Notes: a model not told the origin generated them from the sequence alone. Positions 26,025 to 39,273 are shown, numbered from the stretch's first letter. The stretch is DNA of 64,000 bases from Albula goreensis (GCA_022829145.1 CM040746.1:27774832-27838831), one strand, 5' to 3'. Translations and numbers: made by a program.

Positions 26025-29000
26025 TTAATGTCCACCCCCCGCCAGGTCTAATAGAGACCCAGCTGCCTCCTGGGCCTCTGCGTCCAGCTGGAGTATCTCC
26101 ACTGTCTCCAGGTCCAGCTCAGTCTCCCCAGGCAGAACCAAGTACTGATACTGATGGTACTGATAGTAGTGGAACTCGATGTATCCGCTGTCAGCCAGGG
26201 GGTCTTTCTCCACCTCTTCAGCTATTTCTTCTTGGAGTTCTACGGTCTCCATGGTGACTAGCTCTTCATGGTCAGGGGTGAGAGGGCAGGGAGGGTCAGT
26301 GGACAGGGTGGGGTGCTCAGCAGGCAAGGTTGGGGGGGAGGGTGAGGAGAGGAGAAGGGTTTGGGAGAGGGAATCTGCATGAGAGAGAATTCAGTTATTA
26401 CACTGTACATACACAGTAAAGGTAGATATGCATGGAAGGGGTAGAAAAAATACAGAAAATGAATACTGAGAAATAACATGGTACTGTGTGTACCATAAAC
26501 CCACTGACTGAGCTACAAAAGGGTTCATGTTGAATATACACATTCAATAAAATTAACTGAACACGACTGTATATTAGAACTGCTTGAGAAAGAGTGAGAC
26601 ACACAGAACTCTGCCATCTTGTCGCTGTGGCTCTAGGTTACCAGGGTAACAGCAGGTGGTCACCAAGGAAACACCACACAAACACACCAGACATGCAACA
26701 CAGAGAGAGTAATGGTTTGGAAGCTGGGTGGAGAGGGAGAAGGGGATGGTGGGAAAGGAAAATGAGCCAATGCCCTCACTCAGGATGCACCGACTCAAAT
26801 TTGAATAATGGGAAAATAAGGGACATGTGAGTTATCTACTAACAGAACCATTTTTGTAAGTTCATCTGGTACTATTTTTGTGTTATTAAATCTGACCACA
26901 TGAACGTACACTGCTCATACCAATGATATTTTAACCTCCATAGTGTGGGACATTGACTGACCTGAGATCTCCACATTGTCACACACCATCGCTGCCCCAA
27001 AATCTTCCCCCTCCAGCCTGTTCAACAGACACATACAAGGAAAATAACAAAAATGCCTTGATCAGCTTGCTGGTAAGTGTAGGTCAAGATTTATGTTTAA
27101 GCCACAGAATAGTATCTCTTCAGAAACAAAATTCCATAAATGATCATAAAACAATAACAGCTTTGTAATGGAAAGATTAAATTCAGAAAATACCCCAGAG
27201 GTAAGCAATGGACACTGTAATGAACAGAATACACAAAGAGCATTTCTTTTTAACATTTATAGCATTTTCTTCTGTGACATAAAATGTTGTAAGAGATTTA
27301 TCATGTAAATGAGTAAATGGTTGTAACAAAGGACTTATACTCCCATTCCTCTCACTGAGAGAACTCCTTGTTATTTCATCTGGGAAAATATCAGCACATT
27401 GAAACCCTTCTTAACCACTCAGCTATCCCAACCACTGGCATGTTGGGATCTTGTATACTAGCACAAACCAATACACTATATATTAGGTTGAAACAGCACC
27501 CTCTGAAATCTGTAAAAGTATAGTTACCTGTCAGGCATGATTTCAGATAAACAGTTATACTCCAAAATGAAGTTACATGACTCTACAGGGAACCAATAAA
27601 TACTGAAAAATAAACCCTAAGGAAACGGTTTCATTGCATGTACTGAGCACACATCAATCCAATGACCCTTTTCAGACAGATTTACAAATCCTTGTCCAGT
27701 CAGAACATTTCCCCATGTTTTAGTTCCTTTTAGAATTAAGGCGCCTGTTAATCCATTGATCATTCTAGAGTTATCATATAAGACATCCTGAAGTCAGGAT
27801 AGTCAGTATGCTGTGGAAGATGAGGATGTATAGGAATTCATATGAATCTATGTAGGAAGTAGAACAGCCTCTGTGGTCTTACAAAAAATAAAAGACGATC
27901 TCATCCCATACAGAGTCACTCTCCAGAAACAATCTATGGGTTGTCTTCATCTATTCTTAACACCTTTCAGAAGCTTTACACTACACCATTCATTCAATTC
28001 TTAGATCGGCACAAGTAGATCATTTTCTCAGATTGTTGTAGTAGTCTTAGAGGATTAGTACTGCCTGCATTGCTTTACATATTTAGATGCGTTCATACTC
28101 ACAGAAAAGGTTTGTTGTTCAAGTTATTATTGGTCTTGTGGCAATAGTGACTTTTTCTGAGTACTTCCAAAAGAGCAGGTCTGTATTCTGGACACACACA
28201 CCACAATGACCCTTTGCCCACAGTCTGAAAAAAACCACATGAAGCAGCAACTAGCTTCAACAATATACAAGACACAGAAAAATGGGCCCTGCATATTGCT
28301 GACACAACAAAATGAATCATTGCCAAATGTTTTTTTCTGAATGAGTGTTTAATGGTATCATAAATATCAGTATGGAATAGTGGTTTCAAATGCAATTTCA
28401 TCTTCTTCAGGAGATAGACCAGCTCTGTAAACTGATAATGAACATTCTTCCCTAGATATCATTGTACCCAAAAAATTAATACAATTATTATGACACAAAC
28501 ACATCTGGCAAAAAATATTGCAAAATCTTAAACAGTATAATATGACTTTATAAGATGTGTGCGTGTGTGTGTGTGTGTTTGTTTGTTTTTTTTACCTGGC
28601 CCTTTTCACGGTGTATTCGACGAAAGCTTTTATTCAGTGAAAGGTTGTGTCTCACTGAGTTCCTCCAGCCACCAGGGGCCACTCTGTAGTAGGGGAAGTT
28701 GTTCACTATCCATTCATAGATTCCCTTTACAGGCAACCTTTTGTCTGGGGAGTCTTCGATCGCCATGAAGATTAAACTGCTGAAAGAGTAAGGAGGCTTG
28801 GAGGGCGATGGAGGAAGATGCTGAGCAGGCGAGGCTTCTTGCTGTGTTATCAGTGGCAATGGTGAAGTTTTTGGAAGAGGCTGCAGTGGGAGCAAGTTAC
28901 CCCTTTGATGCAACCAGCTGAGGCAGGTCAGGTCATCTTGGTCTGATTGTGCTGTCAGACCCAGGCAGTGAGAGTCAAACCCCTGAGATAGCAGGGCAGG

Positions 29001-29273
29001 TGACTGGAAGTGAAAGGAAGGGGAGAGAGGATTTGGCTGAGAGGCAGTGTGGGCAGAGACTGGGGCTGAACCTGGGGAAGACGTGGTGGAAGGGGAAATT
29101 GAGTGAGATGGTGAAAGAGGGGAAAGAGGAAGTGAGGTAGGGAGAGGAGGAGATGGTTGGGGTGTGAGTGGCAGTGAGGGGACAGAAAGTGCCACAGGGC
29201 CCATCTGGCAGAGAGTGAGGGGTGAATGGAGTGTAGTGGGAAGAGATGGCAGTGCACAAGAGTCAGTCTCCAT
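26025..29273 (-). CDS. Forkhead transcription factor, FoxN2/N3-like
   Basis: Nuclear DNA-binding protein. Coding exons on the minus strand: 28596-29273, 28103-28224, 26962-27017 and 26025-26374; phases agree and give 401 residues. Residues 1-158 are Ser/Pro-rich. The forkhead domain starts at [18 protein letters not shown] (159) with the recognition helix [15 protein letters not shown] and the wing [13 protein letters not shown] after the exon border. [10 protein letters not shown] and GKGSLW resemble FoxN2/N3 rather than FoxN1/N4. The C-terminus is acidic, has a Tyr-rich patch ([14 protein letters not shown]) and ends in [11 protein letters not shown], similar to a motif I recall near the FoxN2/N3 C-terminus. 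Start: ATG at 29273; the same frame upstream reaches a stop after a GTG. An acceptor at 29319-29318 implies a non-coding first exon. I do not know an orthologue in the mammalian 11q13 block, so no symbol is given; a fish foxn3-type paralogue is most likely. Confidence 0.82.
28557..28591 (+). repeat. GT/GTTT microsatellite at a forkhead-gene donor
   Basis: A short GT array merging into GTTT units and a T run, ending a few bases from the splice donor of the first coding exon (28595-28594). On the transcribed strand it is a CA/A-rich stretch at the very start of the intron. Confidence 0.7.
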
Positions 29274-29319
29274 CTTTCTCCTGTGTGCACTCTTGATAAA
29301 GGCATTCACTTATTTACCT

Positions 29320-31417
29320 GTTAGGGAATGAAATAAGCAGTTACCACCTGTTTAGTACTTAGAAACCAATTGATTCCAGATTAAATAAAGTAATATAAAA
29401 ATATCCATACTTTGGTGGAGCCATTCAGTCAGAAACACTTTTCTATCCACTTTGACACAATCTGTATTTCTAATATTTGTTGGAATATACAATTACAGTA
29501 CATAAACAAATATAAAATTCTGTTTAGCTCAGGATGTATTAACATGCCTCCCTCCCCCACCTTCTGAATTCAGAATAAGTGAAAGGAAAACATAACAATG
29601 AGTGAAAGATTGAAACAAGGTAAGTAAATAACTGCCTTTTTGTTCAAAGTCCTTACCCCTTATTTCCGCTCCACTATTTATCTGTAAATGATTTAATAAA
29701 CAGATACAGCCTTGTGGGCAGACAGGTGCAGCCACCTTTTTACCTGTTTATTTGCAAACAGATACAAACAAGCACTTATTCTTCTTCTGAAAACGAAAAC
29801 TCAACTAAAGCAAAGTAGCATGCTCCTCATTTTCACGAAAATGGCGCTAGAATATACAGTTACACTTTGCACAATTATTCAAGCAGTCTTTTGTCTGCCC
29901 CCCTGCCTCTCGAATTCGCAGGAAAAGAGAAAATGTCCAAAAAAATCATGCAAGCATACATGGCTTACCTTGGCTAGGGAAAACTCGAGTTTACCGAAGT
30001 GTGGCAAGAAATATAAATGTCTTGCAGGGTATTATAATTCAAAACTAATTAATATTTTCTATATCTACCAAGGATAGTTTCAGTCGAATTCGCTCGTCTG
30101 TCCGCGTTCTGTCCTTTGCCACGTTTCCTTGGAAACCAAAAGGACGCTTTGAAACCTGCACGCCTCTCGCGCGGCCCCGTCTTAAAGCCATATGACGTCG
30201 TAGTCCCAGATGTAAGATGGATCGATGATAGCTTGCCTGCAAAAGAGGTTTCTTTCTCACATACGCTCACTTTTTCCAGTGGTATACACTGAATTAGTTT
30301 GCCTTGTGCAAGTATAACACAAGGTTAATTGGGTGGAAGCTAAATAGGAGCTACGTGACAATAAACAAAAATAATAGTCCCCTTTACGTTATATATTTTG
30401 TAGGAAGTTAAAAGCAGGTCTGTGAAAATGTAATTCCAGCATTCAATACCAGTAAACTCATTTACAAGAAACCAGGAATCATGCCTAGATGCTTTATGAT
30501 TCCTTCTAAATTTATTACACCTCCAAAACACATTGTATATTTCATGTGCATATGTTTACCACTACATCTCTTATCGAAGCAGGGCTGACGAAGTGCTCCA
30601 ATTAGGTGTCGAGACTTGAAAAATGCAACTCTCAATTCAAATGCCGTTTGTACATTTTCTTATCAGTAAGCATATATTTTTAAGTCTTGATACTGAAGAA
30701 GAAATCATTGCTATTTGTCAATTCATTTATTTACTGAAGATACAGGTATCATACTGAAGGTATAGCATGTAATGTTTTTTTTTTTTTTTTTGGGGGGGGG
30801 GGATCAAGATGTCCCACAAAGTAATAGACATTACAAGAGAGGAGTTCCAACCTTAACCTAGGCTACAAGGTGCTACATTCCTGCACCACAAATTTCACCA
30901 TGAGAGCACCATTTACCAAAATACTGTATAACAGTAATCTCTTACCACAGCAAAATTCTTTGATGCAAGAAAACACATTCAATATCTGAACTGCAGAAAT
31001 ATCTAAACTTACAATAGCCCCTTTTTTAAATCTGAGAATTTGTGGGAGCAAATGTGTAAAAACTGAAATGAACAACTTCACACATAATCAAGAATACCCA
31101 GTGTCACATTTACCGAATACCATTCTGTATTAATATTAAATACTCAAGAGTAACCTCAGAATTTGCAGGGACCCTTAAATTTAATATCGTAAGATAATTT
31201 TTGTTGGAACTTCATTCCATTTTTATTACTGACTGGTAGTGTTGAAGCAGAGATTGTATATCCTGAACACAAAACAGAATACAAATAACCACAGATACAT
31301 GAAAAGTTTAGGAAGTAAACATTTGGATTTCCTCTGTACCCCATATGCTCTGTAGTGATTGAACTGATATTAACAAAACACTGATCACAGATACGGAGTT
31401 AAAATTCAAAGCCATCG
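29320..31417. other. Spacer between forkhead gene and yif1a
   Basis: Holds the presumed non-coding first exon and promoter of the forkhead gene (CpG-richer part 29990-30270), then AT-rich DNA. A T run followed by a G run lies at 30775-30802. Open frames here, including the one at 29712-30077, show no recognisable protein features. Confidence 0.5.
30123..30136. promoter_or_regulatory. RFX X-box palindrome upstream of the forkhead gene
   Basis: GTTTCCTTGGAAAC is a perfect palindrome and fits the RFX X-box pattern (GTTNCC-two bases-GGNAAC). It lies in a CpG-rich patch (about 30060-30270), some 850 bases upstream of the forkhead start codon, where a non-coding first exon is expected. A CRE-like TGACGTCG is at 30193-30200. 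RFX factors control ciliary and other genes; the role here is inferred. Confidence 0.55.
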
Positions 31418-32327
31418 TTTATTTTACATCAAAACAAACAAAAGCCCAACAATTTACTGCTGTCCATACTGAAATTAGCACAGATAAATAGAAAAAAGGG
31501 GTATAGTGAAGGGCAATGGAGAGGGCAGAACTGGGCACTCTTACTCAACTGATATTACTGCACACTTAAGCTCACACAAGTCTATGAAAAGCTGTCTGCA
31601 TCTGTCTGTGTCCGAGTATGTACTTAGCAGGTGTCAATTGACTAAAAGGGGTGTAATGTTTTTTCAACCCAGGAGTTCTTTTATTGCATAGACAGCCTTG
31701 TATAATGGTACATTTAAAGACAGAAAGTACTAAATTCAATTTACTTGCAGGGCATTGTGATCTGAAATCAGTAATAGTTCCTTTGTCCTAAATAATTACA
31801 GTTGATAAAGATTCTCACTGGTAAAACACCCATCCAGCACCAAATAATTTGTTTGCAATTGATGATCTTTCATTGTTTAGTAATTTTATACAATGGCTCT
31901 TTAAAATGTTCAGAATTTGTACATCATTACTCAATGTTTACAACATTTCCTGTCTGCCATCATGTGGTGTCAGCTGAACATTTGTGTATGCTACGCTTTT
32001 CTGTGAGTCTCCTGGTGACAAAAACATCACACCCAATCTAAGTTAGCAAGTCCTTAGCAAGTCATGTGCCTGTTCATGCATTGTGTATGTCTGTATGTCC
32101 ATGTATCACACACATTGTGTGCGTCTTTGTATCACAGCCTGTATAGGTCAGTCAAAGTGCCGCATCATGTCAAGACTTAAACCCACCAGTCACAAACTTG
32201 GCCATCTGCCACATAACAGAAACACTATTATTAACAAGTTTGTAATATGCCTTTGATGTGTGGTTTAAGGTTTCGGTTGAATCTCAGCCACAGTGTTAAA
32301 CAATCCATGGCCCAGTCCTCTCCCAGG
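31418..32327 (-). other. yif1a: Probable 3'UTR of yif1a
   Basis: Sequence after the yif1a stop. Two AATAAA signals on the minus strand lie at 31680-31685 and 31418-31423, giving 3'UTRs of about 0.65 or 0.9 kb. No other gene feature is visible. Confidence 0.45.
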
Positions 32328-35300
32328 TCACCTGACCAGGTGGGAGGTAAGCCAATAGATAATGATTGGCTGGAAGGCAGCAGTGGCCACAGTAATGTAC
32401 AGGCGGAAGCGAGGTTTGGCACTGGCTCCAGCACCCATGGAGTCCGAAGATAGAGAGGAAAGAATCTTCATCCGCAGAGAGCGCACCTGAGCAAGACATA
32501 TAAATTCCTAATTAACACAGAATATGTTGGGTTCTGCAAGGATATGGGTACCAGTGATCACATCATAACCACATAGCTTTATATGCGTTTTCTTTATGAA
32601 TATAAATTTGTCAAATCAAAGCTTGCTTGTCCAAACTACCATTCGATTTGTGGACAAATCACATTGAAGGTGTTATGGGTACCACTGTAATGCTTCCAGT
32701 CAATGGCAGTCTCCAATAGTAGTCTGTCCTTTAAAATAGTAGGAGCAATTGACAATTTTGTCTCAAATAATAGTGAAAACAAAAATATTTAGGTTGTTAT
32801 TTAGGTCACAAAGGTCACCATTGCAATACTATATTTTGACAAATAGATTTAAGGTGGTACAGGCAACCTTGATAAAGATTATACATAACCTAGAACATGC
32901 ATCAAACCAATAATACTGTACTAAATTTTAAAGTGCACACAGTACACATTTAACAACATACAACCTTGGGCAGATGCAAAAGCAACAACAGCCCTTTTTA
33001 ACACCCTTGTTTGTCGTCAAACCCCCATTACTAAGAAGCCACATGAAACATTCCCACAGCGAGACATTTAGCCACACAGTACATTTTCTTCCTTTTTTTG
33101 TTTTTAATTTATTTTTTCCCCAGATCCCCCCCTCCCCCATTTTTCCCAACCTGAGCTCAACTGAAGTTGTTGACTGCACCACAGCACCTGCTCTGCCAGC
33201 TTTGGGAGGAGAGGCCAAGCACATGACTCCTCCAATTCATGTGACTACAACTCTCGCTTCTATACACACTGCAGCCGCACCAATAATCGCACACTGCCTA
33301 TGATGTCCGAGGATGACGTAGTCAGCGTACCCTCCACATGCACCCAGCATGGCCAGTGAGGGCGCTATGGTGATGAGACCAATGAACTTGGCCGGCTTCC
33401 CCCCATCATCTCTGACAAGGCTAGGCCAATTGTTGCCAAAGTTTTTACTGTTGATAAAAAAATATTGCATACCTTGATACAGGCCTGGCCGGTATGGTTT
33501 AAAAACAATATCTCGACATTTTTTTTTTTTGAAAAATGGTTATATACAATATAGGGGAAATGATCCATGTACCTTATAGGCACACTTTAATTTTTATTTT
33601 GCAATTTTAAAAAATGAAAGATTGTTTTGTAAATGTAAAGTGTCTAATTCAATTAAAAGACATGTTCATTATATGTGCCTTTTTGTTTGGAGCCAATATG
33701 ATGTTTCCTTATCAAACTGTGGGTTGATATGGTGGCACTGCATTGGAGTCAAGGGTACAGATACTTGTGCAAGTAAGAGCTTGCAGAAAACCACATTTTA
33801 TCATGATTTGCTGAAGAATATTTAAGAGACTAATGAGCCAAATTATGGTGGCGATGATATGTTTACCCACAATTTTATTATTCATATTAGCTAGTTCAAA
33901 AGATGGCTTTTTTTAGAGTAGCAGCTATATCTCATGCACATGCCAATTTGGTGGTCTTGTAGTTTATGCTAGTAGTTTTGGAGAGTTTGACAAAAACTTT
34001 TGTAGACAGTCTTCTTTACGGTAGTGCATTTTTCGATAAAACAAACATTATTTAGTGATACTGTTCATAATTTTATTAAAACACAGTTTTTCTCCTAGGT
34101 GGGCCTAAAGGGATTAGCACTGCAAAAAATGCATTTTACCATGAACTTTAATAAGTTAATAAAGAGTAATAAACAAAAAAATGCTTGAATTAATGGAAAC
34201 ATTTGATTAATAAAGAAAATATATTTGATTACCCCACATACTTGATCGTAGTAGTTTCATTTTTTTAGAAAGTTTTAATTCCATTAAATACAACTGCTCC
34301 CTTTAAGCCCACCTGGTGTGAACAGAGAGTTAAATGGCTTTGTTTAGGCCTAATATGTTTGGAATTCATGCAGGAGGGAAAATGGGTGGGGAAAGAAAGA
34401 ATTACAAAGGATTTCCAAGTAAGGCAGAGGCCTGTAAGGAGAACTGGGAGGGGACTAATGACACATTACAGACTGGACCAGTGGCTGTTGCCCAGGAGCC
34501 TCTGACCATTAGGGGCCTCAGGGGGCCCTGTGCTTCAAGAGTGAACTTGTACTGATACTAACTGGCATATGATTTCTACACTCTTATAGTTGCTCGTATA
34601 GCATTAAAGTTTAGCGTTAAAGCTTTTAAACAATGTTCCAGGTATTTTTTTTATCACTAAAATTATTTATACTTACAAGAAAATGAGGGTTTATTAGGAA
34701 CACAGGCAGGCTTACAGGGTACACATGTCCCCTTTAAGACCAGCCCAGACTTTAAAGATATTTTATAAAATATCTTCATTTAACTTGAATATCAAGAAAA
34801 ACCAGTTGGTTGTTATTTCAGATAGGAGATTAATCTTCCACCACATTATTGCTCCCCTCCACAACAATTGTATCAGTTTATATGAAAAGTATATAATAAA
34901 TTGTTCAAACAAGATAACTGCACACAGCATATCTCTTATAACGGTAACGGTATAATTAGCAGAACACGCCTCATGGTGTTTGGCGGTTGATTTATTGTTC
35001 TGCACTGAGTGGTGTGGTTTGAGGTGGTGCAAAAAATTTGTGGTACTGCTACCTTCTGTTGCTGTCTTTTTTGGCATCATTTACACAAGACTGTACTGTC
35101 TTCCCTCCTGAAACCAAACATCTTCCATACAACAGACACATGACTGTTTTGGAATTAGGCCTTCCTCAGCTCTAGCAGCCTGCTCTTCACAGTTCTCTCC
35201 CATTTTGAGCTATCAGGACACCTGACACGACAACGATTGATGGGCCGGTGAGGGCTTCTGCCTGTCAAATGCTGCTGACTTTTAAAAGAAACACGCAAAT

Positions 35301-38300
35301 AATTACACTGTGAACTAACCCTACTTCAATATTATGATATGACAACTTCTTGTATCTTGTGTAAAAAAATAATGGAGTATATCAAATATATCCAATATCT
35401 CATCAAGCCCTGCCTTAATATGGGTATTAAAACTTTTGTAGATACACAAGTATAACACTTCACAATAAATGTGTATTCAGTGTATGTGATATTCAGCTCT
35501 GGCTTTTCTTTGTGTGATATGTAGCTGTGTCCAGTTGAAAACGCCTTTCTTCAATCTCTAATCAGTGTGTGGTGCATTTGGATGAAAAGCAAATAAACAC
35601 CTAGATGATTATTGGACGTTTTAGAGTGTACTGATGAAACAGACAACACAATAGATCCACCCACTTCACACTTAACTGCAGTGTTATTTCTAAACAAAAG
35701 GAACTGAACTCAGTGTACTACAAGTCCATTACTTACAATGAAGAACATGAGTGCACAGGATGACCAAGCCAAAGCCACGAAATACCCATCACTGCCAAAC
35801 AGCAACCCACACAGCACTGTGAAGATCATCCTATCATAGAAAGAATAGTAAAGGAATTAATACATATATACTTACAATCCATATGAGTATGTGCATATAT
35901 ATGTATGCATGGTTATGTATGTGTCACTGCAATTCCAATACATGAAATTTCCGATCATATGCTTGTGTATGCATGCACTAATGTATATCTACACAATACA
36001 TGATGTAGGCCTAATTACTTTTTTTAAAAACAGTAACAGCAAAACAACAACCACATGGCCATTAACATGTATCACTTGGATTTGAAAGTTGCTTTGTTTA
36101 GCTTACCAAAATCTGGCCACTTACCCAACATATTTGTATCCACTGTATGCAAGGAGGTCAAATGTTGAGAGGTCTGAGTGGACGGTGAGCAGGTAGAGGC
36201 TCAGCAACATAACCAGAACTTCAATGATCACCCAGACAAGAGCGGTACTGGCGCACAAACCTAGCACTTCTGGGCTAAATCTGGAATGAAGAGTGAGAGG
36301 GCAAACCATTTCTGATCAGTCTATTTCAAATAGTGTTTTAAAAATGTTTGATGAAAGAACCTGCAAAAACTTGAGCTTTAATGAAAAATTTGCCAAATTA
36401 AGACTGTTTAAAGAATAGCTTGATAAATTAACAATACAGTGTGACCTCTGACCTTTTCTGAATGCCGAGAGCCATGCCTGCTAGCAGAATGTAGGTAATG
36501 AAAGCCATTGCTGAGAAGGCAAGAAACAGAGATAGTAAATCAGAGCATGATAAGGGTTTATATCAATTAGTCACAGCTATAAGTTAAGAAAACAAATTTT
36601 ACAGTCAACCTAAACTTGACTCACTGGGTATGTAAAGGTCGGGTGCATTGACATCATGTCGAGGTGTGAGTGGAGTGTCTCTGTGGTACCGTACTTCCCA
36701 GTCCTGATGACATCATAATGGAGAACAAACACAACATAGATAACAAAAAAGCACAGTACATACAGTAATTACTTTACCAGGCATTTATCAGGCCATAGTA
36801 TGTTCAATGCAAACTTTAATCTTTCCATTTGAAAAGCTGTGAAAAGCTGCAGACTACAGCAAGTGCAAGATAATACTGTGAACAGTACAGCACTGATATA
36901 GCATATATGGATGTAAGCAAGTGACAGGTATATTCTTTAACTACTAAATCTTAATCTACAATTACAAAGACAAGGCTATTCAATTATACTGAAGACCATT
37001 ATTGTTTTGCATTCTGTGGAAGAGTGGAATCAAATACCTGATGTGTGTAAGGGAACATGAGAAGCAACAATTTCTTCATTACATATTTTGTGTCAACGGC
37101 GAAGAAATACTTCAGCTTGTTCACTGACATAAACCGACTAATCTGAAAATCAAAGACAGGGCAAAATTCATTATACTTTTTTCGTGGTAGTATCTGTTCT
37201 AACAATCTTCCTCACTAATACAATGTCATACTCTTCTCCTATTCCCACAATCTAAAGACATACTCTATGGCATAGGCTTAATTCCTGACCACTTCACTGA
37301 TCCCTCACCTCCTTGTTGACCATGTCCTTGCCCTGGGAAGCAAGGGAGGAGCCGTACATTACAGCTGCACTGGCCATGGGGTCAGAAAACAGGTTATTTG
37401 GCCCTCCACCAGCTGCTCCACCTCCGCTAGCTCCACCCATGTTGTAGCCCATGTTGTAGTAGCCCTGAGGAGCCATGGGTGGAGCCGCTGAACTGGTGTC
37501 TTCAAACAGTACAGGTTCGCCTGTCGATGGTGCAGCACGTGCCCGGGGCTTCGCTGCTACAGGCCGGGGGGGGGGGGGTTGTAGGCATTAATATCAAGAT
37601 GTGAGGAAGTACAAACATTTGAGGAATTAGACAGCCTCATGCCTGAGGCGTTTTCACAAGCACAAGAGACACATGGCTAGATCAGCACGACTTAATGTCA
37701 AAATAAACATTTACCTTTCTCCTTATGTACTGAAGGTTACAAACACTATGTGCTTATCTAATCATATACCAGGAATTACATAAATTTGTTTCTGACCCAA
37801 ACTTGTTGATTCAAGCTGGTAGTGATATCAAGTCATCTTGTGATACAGCTTTCACAACTCATCAAATACAGGTTCAGATGCCTGCACAAATCAGTATGCT
37901 GATCAGGCTTACAAGCTCTATAAAAACAAGTATCTTACTTAGATACATAACATGATTTCAAATTGTTCTGCTAAGTTGCAGATCCATTTGACTGTGTTTA
38001 ATTCAACTCTTGGGCCCATACATCCGTTTATAAAACTACTTGCAAAGCACTCATGTCACCAAGTGGCTTGAGTCTGAACGACATAACTGCAATTCAATTG
38101 TGCAGTTTCGCATTCATCACCTCTGATAAAATCCCCTTGTGCTGTGCTAGCAGCAGCATTCTGTGGACAACTACAGACACAGCATGTCTCATCGCATTGC
38201 GAAAAGGTAGCTTAGTACAGGCTTATTTCAACAGGATGTTCTGCACTAAGGCAATATACAAGACGTGTATTATGTTTCATCAACTGCAGCCATGACAGCA

Positions 38301-38969
38301 AGGTGGTTTGCGGATCATCAAAGAAAATGTGACCTTACTGAATCCTAAAGCCCACGCACCATCCCTTGCATTTTGACTCCTGCCATTTTTCATCAAAATG
38401 CCCACAACAGATACTTTCACTCTCATCAGATCGGAGGCTGTTTCAAAAATGTGCGCAGACAACCGTGCATGACCAAGATGGGGAACTAGGTGGATTCACC
38501 CCGGCTACTGAAGCTGGCTAACGGCAGCCCAGAAGTATAAAAATGACTACTTACGTTAGATGAACTGGTAACATTCCCAGTTAAAACAAACAACACAGCT
38601 AACCATAGCTATGATGTGCGTGCACAAACTGGCACTGAAAACAACCACACAGCATGCACCCTCTGTTATAACAACTACCGCTATTTTGTGAGTTGCCAGC
38701 TATGTTTAATTTTAATCGAATTAGCCAACGTTATCTTGTACATCTATCTAGCAGAGCAGCTGAAGGTGGGTAGTGGGATTTAAGCTATGTAACTTAGGAC
38801 ACTGCTAAGAAGAGGTTCGTTCGGTGGCTAATTCTGTAGCGATAGCTATCATTTAGCTTGCTTGGCTAACTTATTCACCACTTCTAATGGTTCCCAGTGT
38901 CATTGTTTCTTCCAGCTACCCATGTAGGTGATTCTTACCCGCTCTGTAGCCGTGATGTGGGAGGTCCAT
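32328..38969 (-). CDS. yif1a: YIF1A, ER-Golgi membrane trafficking protein
   Basis: Multi-pass protein of the early secretory pathway that pairs with YIPF5 (Yip1) and works in ER-to-Golgi traffic. Eight coding exons on the minus strand: 38939-38969, 37309-37556, 37038-37142, 36625-36703, 36453-36510, 36125-36280, 35737-35830 and 32328-32486. All phases join to 309 residues (human about 293). The N-terminus is cytosolic and Gly/Tyr-rich ([15 protein letters not shown]). Conserved blocks include [62 protein letters not shown] and the terminal [11 protein letters not shown], with several hydrophobic segments from exon 5 onward. The donor after exon 5 (GTCAGA) is weak. Exon 2 has a tandem TAGCAG acceptor (37558-37553), so one Ala may be optional. 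Intron 7 is long (3.25 kb) and carries an odd GC-rich island. YIF1A fits better than YIF1B by neighbourhood and C-terminus. Start: ATG at 38969, MDLPHHGYR. Confidence 0.9.
33120..33440. other. GC-rich, partly coding-like island in yif1a intron 7
   Basis: In an AT-rich intron this block is clearly GC-richer. On the minus strand it has an open frame with segments such as [20 protein letters not shown] and [18 protein letters not shown] in two frames. It also holds E-box-like CACATGAC and CATGTGAC (33221-33244), and a CRE-like TGACGTAG (33314-33321). I recognise no protein family. It may be a repeat copy, an old exon or an internal promoter. Confidence 0.35.
37566..37578 (+). repeat. G13 run forming a splice-site pyrimidine tract
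   Basis: Thirteen G on the plus strand, read as C13 on the transcribed strand, just upstream of the yif1a exon 2 acceptor. It serves as most of the polypyrimidine tract. Runs of this length are unstable in replication and in sequencing, so its length is uncertain. Confidence 0.75.
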
Positions 38970-39273
38970 TGTGTACTGCTGTTGGAAAACAATTAAATAA
39001 CGTTATTGGATAGCACGTTTCCCTTTCTAGTTGTAAAACTGTAACGTTAACGTTATATTGTATCAAGCTAACTAAACGTTAGGTAGCTGTTCGCTTCCCT
39101 GGCTAGCAAGCTAAACAAGCTGTGTTCTTATTTCTACTCAGCTACATTGTATTTATGACAACATCCTAGTTTGTTTCCCCAGTTAGTACAAGCTATAAAA
39201 GTATTAACTGTGGTAATGTAACTCTTAGTCTATATTTTTAAATAAAGTTACAGACTGACTAGTTGACACTCAC

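Noticed and set aside
29712-30077. 121-residue plus-strand frame near the forkhead promoter
   Set aside because: No family resemblance, and its right end runs into AT-rich DNA; it overlaps the expected non-coding first exon of the forkhead gene on the other strand.
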